Both the position numbers and the translations under genes were made by a program. Shown one piece after another: positions 1 to 4,759 of a stretch of DNA of 21,091 bases. The first letter of the stretch is position 1. Each line of letters starts with the position of its first letter. The notes under the pieces are model-generated. The model was given only the letters and a program-made list of their open reading frames with translations. It made no database searches and was not told where the DNA came from. Source of the stretch: Nanoarchaeales archaeon (GTDB taxonomy: Archaea > Nanobdellota > Nanobdellia > Woesearchaeales > UBA583); NCBI GenBank assembly GCA_013215525.1, contig JABSQY010000022.1, forward strand, positions 1 through 21,091, written 5' to 3'.

Positions 1-2
1 TA

Positions 3-824
3 TTATTATTAAATTTTAGAAAGTTAGGATTTAAACATTATAACATATTTTTAGATAAAGTATCTAAAGAAGAACTAGAAGAATTTCAAAATAATTCGCA
101 AATTTCAGTTATACTTGAAGTATTTGGACCTAAAAAAATAATATTAGAAGTTATAACAAAAAATCTAGAATTATTTTTAGAAACAAGTATTACAAATCAA
201 AAAGTAGAGATAGTAGAATTATTAAATGATAATTTTCATTTCACAAATTTTTTTAATATCAAAATTAATAAAAACATATTAGAAAAAGAAATAGAAAAAA
301 AAGAATTTGATACTTTGACAAATGTCCCATTTGGCAACGGCTTAGGAATTTTCAATTCCTTGAAATTAGATTTAATTGATTCAAAAATATTATTAACATT
401 ATCTACAAATCCTAAATTATCAACATTGGGCATTTGTAAAGAAACAAAACTAAACAGACAAACTGTAACAAATCATATCAAAAAAATAAAAACGCAAGGA
501 TTAATTTACAAAAAAATATATGGAGTAAATAACTTCACATTAGGATTTGAAGATTATTTTTTAAAAATAAATTTTATTCAAAAAGATAAAAAAGATATAT
601 CAGATATAATTAATAAGAATAAATACATATCAATATCGTGTAGTTCATATCAAAGCGTCACAACATACATAAGCGTTCCAAGTTACAGAGAGCTTGCTAA
701 ATTTGTAGAAGAACTTGAAAGTATTTCAAAAGAAGTAAAAGTAGAATCATTTCAAATATTAAATGTTAAAAAGATTGAAAACCTGCCAAAAATAGTAAAA
801 GCAGAATTAGAAAAAAATAAATAG
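3..824 (+). CDS. Lrp/AsnC-like regulator with tandem domains, 5'-truncated by the window edge
   Basis: The reading frame is open from base 3 with no start codon, so the gene begins left of the window. The TTG at 315 is only an internal codon. The visible 273 residues fall into three parts. Bases 3 to about 300 read like an Lrp-type RAM ligand-sensing domain (it opens with RKLGFKHYNIFLDKV). A winged helix-turn-helix follows at about 357-515 (DSKILLTLSTNPKLSTLGI, then LNRQTVTNHIKKIKTQGLI). A second RAM-like domain fills 530-790. This order implies a further wHTH off the left edge, i.e. a tandem duplicated Lrp-like protein. Lrp proteins are DNA-binding regulators that sense amino acids or other small molecules; the ligand here is unknown. 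The stop codon lies just upstream of RNA element copy 1, which may form its 3' UTR. Confidence 0.7.
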   Translation, partial: LLLNFRKLGFKHYNIFLDKVSKEELEEFQNNSQISVILEVFGPKKIILEVITKNLELFLETSITNQKVEIVELLNDNFHFTNFFNIKINKNILEKEIEKKEFDTLTNVPFGNGLGIFNSLKLDLIDSKILLTLSTNPKLSTLGICKETKLNRQTVTNHIKKIKTQGLIYKKIYGVNNFTLGFEDYFLKINFIQKDKKDISDIINKNKYISISCSSYQSVTTYISVPSYRELAKFVEELESISKEVKVESFQILNVKKIENLPKIVKAELEKNK

Positions 825-841
825 AATAAAACAAGAACGGA

Positions 842-945
842 GAACTTAGGAGGATTTTTGTTTAGAGTGCTTACTTTTTGAGTCGCGACTAGAGTATACA
901 TCTGCGCGATTCTAAAAAAGTAAGTGCTCTAGACAAAAAGCATCC
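842..945 (+). ncRNA. Structured RNA element, copy 1 (94-nt long hairpin)
   Basis: Bases 852-945 fold as one long hairpin on the plus strand: 852-855 with 942-945, 856-863 with 931-938, 864-879 with 915-930, and 880-887 with 905-912, closed by a small apical stem (891-893 with 901-903). A near-identical copy lies at 10390-10493 at a constant offset of 9548 with no indels. The stem differences preserve pairing: U863-A931 becomes C-G, G882-U910 becomes A-U, and U872-A922 becomes U-G. The wobble pairs 862/932, 868/926 and 869/925 would be A-C mismatches on the minus strand, so the RNA is read on plus. The apical part is far more GC-rich than the surroundings. Sequence similarity extends to about 975, almost to the rlmN stop codon. 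It sits between convergent genes. I recognise no known family. Confidence 0.75.
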
Positions 946-978
946 GTTTCAAAACAGTCTCAAAATAAAATAAATAAA

Positions 979-1929
979 TTAATCATTCTGGTTAAGCATA
1001 CCACACGCAGCCTCAATATCCTCCCCCATATTCTTCCTAGTAAAACACTTAAAACCAGCATCACGTAAAGTAGAATGAAAATTATCAAGCGTCTCATTAT
1101 CAGAACAATAATAAGTTTTACCTTCAAGCTCCATAGTTCCATTAAGTGGAATTAAATTAAAATTTGTCATCTTTGAAAACCCAAGTGATAATAACTTCTC
1201 TAAATTTTTTTTACTATCTGTAATTCCTTTAATCATAATATACTCAACCATAATTTTATCACGAAACTTCTCTGAGTACAAATTACAAATCTCAACTAAT
1301 TCATCAATTTTCCATCGAGACAAAAATGGCATCAGCCTGTCACGAACTTCCTGAAATCCAGAATGAAATGAAATAGCTAAATGAACTTTCCAATCCAAAT
1401 CAATAAACTTTTTCATAGATGGAATAACACCAGAAGTTGATACTGTAATCTTTGAAAAAGAATAACAATAAGTTTCATGAATAGAAGAAATAGAAGATAC
1501 AACATTATCATAATTATTAAAAGGTTCCCCCATCCCCATATAAACAATAGATGTAATAAGTTCAGACGCGTAACACACTCCCTTAGAATTTTTCCCATTT
1601 GAAAGCTTAGACATATCAATATTATATAAAGAACATAAATGCTCAAGCGCACAATCAAACTGCAACACAATCTCATCAGCAGACAAATTTCTCATAAACC
1701 CCATCTTTGCAGTCAAACAAAAAGTACACCCCATAGCGCAACCAACTTGTGAAGACACACATAAAGTATATTTATTTTTAAAATCAGAATTAGAAGATGT
1801 ATTATTTTTTCCAGGAATTAAAACGCAATGAAAACCAGTATTAAAAATTAATTTTATTGTACCATCTGTTGATTTCTCAACAGAATCCAATTTAGTTTCA
1901 ATTTTTTCTAATTGCGTTTTTTCAATCAT
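979..1929 (-). CDS. rlmN: RlmN-type radical SAM rRNA/tRNA adenine-C2 methyltransferase
   Basis: RlmN methylates C2 of adenine in 23S rRNA (A2503 in E. coli) and in some tRNAs, using two SAM molecules and a [4Fe-4S] cluster. The cluster-binding CxxxCxxC motif is at C64, C68 and C71 (VGCAMGCTFC). The preceding TLCVSSQ supplies C57 in the place of E. coli C118. The C-terminal GEDIEAACGML supplies C309, matching the methyl-carrying C355. SAM-binding GMGEP and the STSGV, HLAISFHS and FNLIPLNG motifs are all present. At 316 residues it is shorter than typical bacterial RlmN (about 350-390). Most of the loss is N-terminal, with only about 55 residues before the catalytic core. RlmN is chiefly bacterial, so its presence beside archaeal genes suggests old transfer. 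The minus-strand sequence at 1951-1960 (CTTTAAAAG) is a possible TATA box. The gap to the upstream gene is only 42 nt, so joint transcription is also possible. Confidence 0.9.
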   Translation of the reverse strand: MIEKTQLEKIETKLDSVEKSTDGTIKLIFNTGFHCVLIPGKNNTSSNSDFKNKYTLCVSSQVGCAMGCTFCLTAKMGFMRNLSADEIVLQFDCALEHLCSLYNIDMSKLSNGKNSKGVCYASELITSIVYMGMGEPFNNYDNVVSSISSIHETYCYSFSKITVSTSGVIPSMKKFIDLDWKVHLAISFHSGFQEVRDRLMPFLSRWKIDELVEICNLYSEKFRDKIMVEYIMIKGITDSKKNLEKLLSLGFSKMTNFNLIPLNGTMELEGKTYYCSDNETLDNFHSTLRDAGFKCFTRKNMGEDIEAACGMLNQND

Positions 1930-1971
1930 AAAATAAAATAAACAATCTACACTTTTAAAGGTTTATAAAAA

Positions 1972-2244
1972 TTAGTTATTAATTTTTTTCTTCATAAAAA
2001 CTAAAATCAAAAATCCAATACCTAAACCAATAAACATAAAAGGTAATAAATTATTAAAATAAAAACCAACTCCCATACCAATAAGTACACAACCTACAAG
2101 CACACTAAAAGATTCATCTGACATACCAGCAGGAGTTTTACTAGTAATATTTTTATCTATTTTTTTATTTACTTTTTTATTTACTTTTTTATTTACTTTT
2201 TTATTTACTTTTTTATCTATTTTTGTAATATTCTTTTTAACCAT
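1972..2244 (-). CDS. Small two-helix membrane protein with Lys-rich KKVN repeats
   Basis: Unrecognised 90-residue protein. Residues 1-35 are strongly basic and contain four consecutive KKVN tetrapeptides (residues 11-26) flanked by KKID variants, all encoded by a 12-nt tandem DNA repeat. Residues 46-63 and 66-84 are hydrophobic, Gly-rich and separated by a short NN turn, so they look like a helical hairpin in the membrane, followed by a KKKINN tail. By the positive-inside rule both ends should be cytoplasmic. The basic arm could bind nucleic acid, ribosomes or lipid headgroups; that is inference. Its own TATA-like box lies at 2268-2275. It is directly upstream of rlmN on the same strand. Confidence 0.6.
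   Translation of the reverse strand: MVKKNITKIDKKVNKKVNKKVNKKVNKKIDKNITSKTPAGMSDESFSVLVGCVLIGMGVGFYFNNLLPFMFIGLGIGFLILVFMKKKINN
2150..2220. repeat. 12-nt tandem repeat inside the small membrane-protein gene
   Basis: Four perfect copies of a 12-mer (TTTTTTATTTAC on plus) occupy 2161-2208, with diverged copies ending in ATCTAT on each side (2150-2160 and 2209-2220). As 12 is a multiple of three, copy-number change adds or removes four-residue KKVN units without shifting the frame. Confidence 0.9.
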
Positions 2245-2267
2245 AAAATAATATAAGAAAGATAAAG

Positions 2268-2275
2268 TTATAAAC
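2268..2275 (-). promoter_or_regulatory. TATA box of the KKVN membrane-protein gene
   Basis: On the minus strand this reads GTTTATAA. The first T of TTTATAA is 30 nt before the start codon at 2244, which fits a leaderless transcript. Confidence 0.6.
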
Positions 2276-2288
2276 CTATTTTAATCAG

Positions 2289-3041
2289 TTAAAATGGTTT
2301 CTTATCTGCAATTTTCCATAAATACTCAAAATTAGTTTTATAAGTGTCACTTATTTCTTTATTCTCAATCATAATCGCAGTCACAGGCATACCCCAAGTC
2401 ACAATCACAATCTTATTTCCATAAATAAAAGTATTAGTCGGATTAAACTGTTTATCTTCTAAAAATCGATATTGAGTTTTTGGAGCTAAAGATTTTTTAA
2501 ACAAAAAAACTCCTCGTTTTTTATTTGTAATTACTTTCTCATAAATTTTATTTAATCTTAAATCACGAAAATATTGTTTCATAAAAATTGGAAGTTCTGT
2601 TTCATATCTTTCATCATCAATCCCAGTAATACAAACATCACAACCAGTTTTAATAATATCTTTTAAAATATACTTAATTCCTTCTTTTCCCTCATACACA
2701 TTAACTTTAGTATCAACAGTAGGAATTAACATAGCTGATTCAAGTGTAGGCATAATATTCTCAATTGACTTTTTTTCTTCATCTAATTTCTTATTCTTCT
2801 CTTCAATAAAATCATATATCTTATTTGGATGTGTCGCCTTGTAATACTTTTTAATTCCTTTATTAACAAAACTAACTAATCCTTTTTGAATTAGTTTCTC
2901 AATAATATCATAAATATGAACTCTATAAATTACAGTTTTCTGACTAATTTGATATACTGTCTTCTCTCCAAATTTTAATAAATGTAGATACACTATAACT
3001 TCATTATCAGTTAAACCAATCTCTTTTAGTTCTCTTTCCAT
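2289..3041 (-). CDS. TrmB-family transcriptional regulator
   Basis: 250 residues with TrmB architecture. The N-terminal winged helix-turn-helix (about 1-70) starts with the family-like LKEIGLTDNEVIVYLHLLKFG. A charged coiled-coil segment (about 78-100, EEKNKKLDEEKKSIE) probably mediates dimerisation. A C-terminal phospholipase-D-like sensor fold follows (about 108-245), with the YEGKEGIKYILKDII strand-helix pattern typical of the group. TrmB proteins repress or activate sugar-metabolism and other genes in response to a bound small molecule; the effector is not readable here. The gene is divergent from the oxidase-like gene at 3140, and a 16-bp palindrome covers its TATA box, so autoregulation and control of the neighbour are plausible. 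The start at 3041 is the first Met and opens the wHTH. Confidence 0.85.
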   Translation of the reverse strand: MERELKEIGLTDNEVIVYLHLLKFGEKTVYQISQKTVIYRVHIYDIIEKLIQKGLVSFVNKGIKKYYKATHPNKIYDFIEEKNKKLDEEKKSIENIMPTLESAMLIPTVDTKVNVYEGKEGIKYILKDIIKTGCDVCITGIDDERYETELPIFMKQYFRDLRLNKIYEKVITNKKRGVFLFKKSLAPKTQYRFLEDKQFNPTNTFIYGNKIVIVTWGMPVTAIMIENKEISDTYKTNFEYLWKIADKKPF

Positions 3042-3063
3042 ATATAGTCTAAATCAGAAGTTT

Positions 3064-3079
3064 AAACTTTATAAAGTTT
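3064..3079. promoter_or_regulatory. Perfect 16-bp palindrome over the TATA box of the TrmB-like gene
   Basis: AAACTTTATAAAGTTT is a perfect palindrome whose centre TTTATAAA is itself the likely TATA box of the minus-strand TrmB-like gene (about 30 nt from its start). Binding of a dimeric regulator here would block TBP, so it is a candidate autoregulatory operator. The same 98-bp gap also serves the divergent gene at 3140. Confidence 0.6.
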
Positions 3080-3139
3080 CGTACTAAAATAGTCCGACAG
3101 ACACTTAAATAGATTTAAGAACTTCAATTACTACCGAAA

Positions 3140-3940
3140 ATGGAACAAACAAACAAAACAACAATCAAACAAAGCAATAAGAAAACTCAAAATAAAGTTC
3201 AAAAGAACAATCAAAACAACAATCAAAATAACACATTTAATAAAACAGTTAAAGAATTAAAACAAGTATTAACAAAAGATTATATCTGCGTAAATTTAAA
3301 AGAAAACCCTTTCTCAAAAAATATAAATTCATTAAATAAAAAACAAATTGAATACGTATTAAAACAATATTCAATATTCCCAAAACACATTGTATCATTT
3401 CTTGAAACTGTACGAAATAAATCCGAAGATAATAAATTTAAAAAAATTGTAGTAGAACTTACAAGAAACATAGGAGAAGAATTAGGAACACAAACACACG
3501 GAATTACACACTATGACTTATTAATACAAGGAGTAAAAGAAGAATTTAATCTAAACATTTCAAAAATTGATAGTGAAGAATCAACATTTCAATTCCTTGC
3601 AAACATGAGAAAAACATTTTCAAACAAAAATATATTTCACACACTAGGAGCAATTTACGCAACAGAACTAAGTGCAAAACCTGAACTATTAATTGTGTAT
3701 AAATTAATAAATAAATACTCAAGAATAATTAAATCAAAAAAAATTGATGATGGTATGTTGAAAAGTTTCTTTGACATGCACATCTCAGTATGGGAACCAG
3801 GACACGAACAAGAACTCTACAAAGCTTGTAAAAATTACGTTAAAACAAAAGAAGACTTAGAAGAATTTGAAAAAGGATTTAAAGAAGTTTTATCAACAAT
3901 GGATGTTTGGTGGACTGGATTATATAATGAATTAAAATAA
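3140..3940 (+). CDS. Heme-oxygenase-like fold (CADD/TenA/PqqC-type) putative diiron oxidase
   Basis: 266 residues. Residues 1-35 are a Lys/Asn/Gln-rich low-complexity tail. From about 38 the protein is all-helical and resembles the heme-oxygenase-like superfamily that includes TenA, PqqC and the diiron oxidases CADD and UndA. Candidate metal ligands are E113 and H120 (GEELGTQTH, the same seven-residue spacing as E81/H88 in CADD), E176 (GAIYATEL), and E219 with H222 (VWEPGHEQEL). H214 precedes E219 by five residues, where the canonical motif is HxxxDxxH, so the last ligand set is uncertain. Known relatives act on amino acids, fatty acids or pABA-related substrates; the substrate here cannot be told. 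It is divergent from a TrmB-like regulator, which suggests regulated expression. No membrane segment is seen, so it is probably cytosolic. Confidence 0.65.
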   Translation: MEQTNKTTIKQSNKKTQNKVQKNNQNNNQNNTFNKTVKELKQVLTKDYICVNLKENPFSKNINSLNKKQIEYVLKQYSIFPKHIVSFLETVRNKSEDNKFKKIVVELTRNIGEELGTQTHGITHYDLLIQGVKEEFNLNISKIDSEESTFQFLANMRKTFSNKNIFHTLGAIYATELSAKPELLIVYKLINKYSRIIKSKKIDDGMLKSFFDMHISVWEPGHEQELYKACKNYVKTKEDLEEFEKGFKEVLSTMDVWWTGLYNELK

Positions 3941-3964
3941 TTATTAAAATAACAATTATTTTTT
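3934..3964 (+). terminator. AT-rich hairpin with T-run between convergent genes
   Basis: AAAATAATT (3934-3942) and AATTATTTT (3954-3962) are a perfect inverted repeat with an 11-nt loop. It overlaps the stop codon of the oxidase-like gene and ends in six T (3959-3964). Archaeal termination mainly uses the T-run, which fits. In such AT-rich DNA an inverted repeat of this size could be chance. Confidence 0.4.
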
Positions 3965-3968
3965 AAAA

Positions 3969-4568
3969 TTAAATAATAGGCAAAGGGTCACACATCAAAT
4001 GTACAAGCATAACTGAGCGATCATAATTATACTTTCGTTCAAGAAGGTCATGTATGATTTGTTTTTTAGATAATTTATATTTATGATCAAGAATATAACT
4101 TTTAATTTTTTCATCTTCACTAGTATTATAATGTCCTATTTTTGTATCAATTAAACCTTGAATTAAAGTTTTATACTTAACAATCCCAGCACCTAAAATC
4201 ACAGTAAATAATATTAAAACTGTAACTAAAATAAAACCACCAAGCACAGTTCCAACATAAAAAATTAATAAATTAGGAATTGATGCAAAAAATATTAAAG
4301 CAACAAAAATAAAAAAAACTAATTTTCTAGTATTTGTAATTTGAGAAACCTCTGCAATATAAAATTCTCTATAAATTTTAAATCTATAATTCAAATATAA
4401 TAAACATGCAAAAAGAGTAAAAAATAATAAAAATAAATTCCCTAAACTAGGTAAATCTTTTGAACGAAAAATATAATCCTGAACAAATCCAAAAATAGTC
4501 ATAATAAAAACTATAACAAAAAATGATAGTTTTGAAGATACATCAGGAGTTAAAGTTCGTAAATCCAT
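3969..4568 (-). CDS. Four-helix membrane protein of unknown function
   Basis: Not recognised. 199 residues with four hydrophobic segments at about 14-33, 41-62, 83-104 and 106-128. The first two and the last two form hairpins joined by a basic loop (YRFKIYREFYIAE, TNTRKL). The C-terminal 65 residues are soluble, charged and helical (DHKYKLSKKQIIHDLLERK) and likely cytoplasmic. No catalytic motif is visible. Single-gene unit: it converges with the oxidase-like gene and diverges from the CcdA-fusion gene. A TATA-like ATATAAAA on the minus strand (4591-4598) lies about 30 nt before the start. Confidence 0.6.
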   Translation of the reverse strand: MDLRTLTPDVSSKLSFFVIVFIMTIFGFVQDYIFRSKDLPSLGNLFLLFFTLFACLLYLNYRFKIYREFYIAEVSQITNTRKLVFFIFVALIFFASIPNLLIFYVGTVLGGFILVTVLILFTVILGAGIVKYKTLIQGLIDTKIGHYNTSEDEKIKSYILDHKYKLSKKQIIHDLLERKYNYDRSVMLVHLMCDPLPII

Positions 4569-4680
4569 AATAAATTATTTAAAAAAATGTTTTTATATGT
4601 TTATATTATTATAAAATGGTTAAAAGAAAGGATATAAATATTCTAAATATTTTTAAATCTATAATAAAAACAAATTAGTT

Positions 4681-4706
4681 TAACTATCTTTAACTAATTT
4701 TAACTA
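4681..4706. promoter_or_regulatory. Three TAACTA boxes phased at exactly 10 bp
   Basis: TAACTA begins at 4681, 4691 and 4701, each preceded by at least two T, i.e. three boxes one helical turn apart on the same DNA face. They end about 25 bp upstream of the TATA box at 4731 that drives the CcdA-fusion gene, where archaeal activators and repressors commonly bind. The rest of 4569-4759 is AT-rich spacer; a 20-codon ATG frame at 4616-4678 has no matching promoter spacing and is not called. Confidence 0.5.
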
Positions 4707-4730
4707 TTTTTTAATTAAACTAAAACTTTC

Positions 4731-4738
4731 TTTATATA
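4731..4738 (+). promoter_or_regulatory. TATA box of the thioredoxin-CcdA fusion gene
   Basis: TTTATATA starts 29 nt before the ATG at 4760, predicting a leaderless mRNA. This fixes the start codon, which opens a basic N-terminus followed by a membrane signal. Confidence 0.75.
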
Positions 4739-4759
4739 CTAAAAAGTACATAAATAAAT

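Noticed and set aside
315..824. TTG start at 315 for the Lrp-like gene
   Set aside because: The frame stays open to the window edge with RAM-domain-like sequence upstream, so 315 is internal.
852..945. Transposon end, MITE or integron attC site
   Set aside because: No target-site duplication was found, no attC core motifs or transposase are present, and the compensatory changes fit selected RNA structure better. A mobile origin is not fully excluded.
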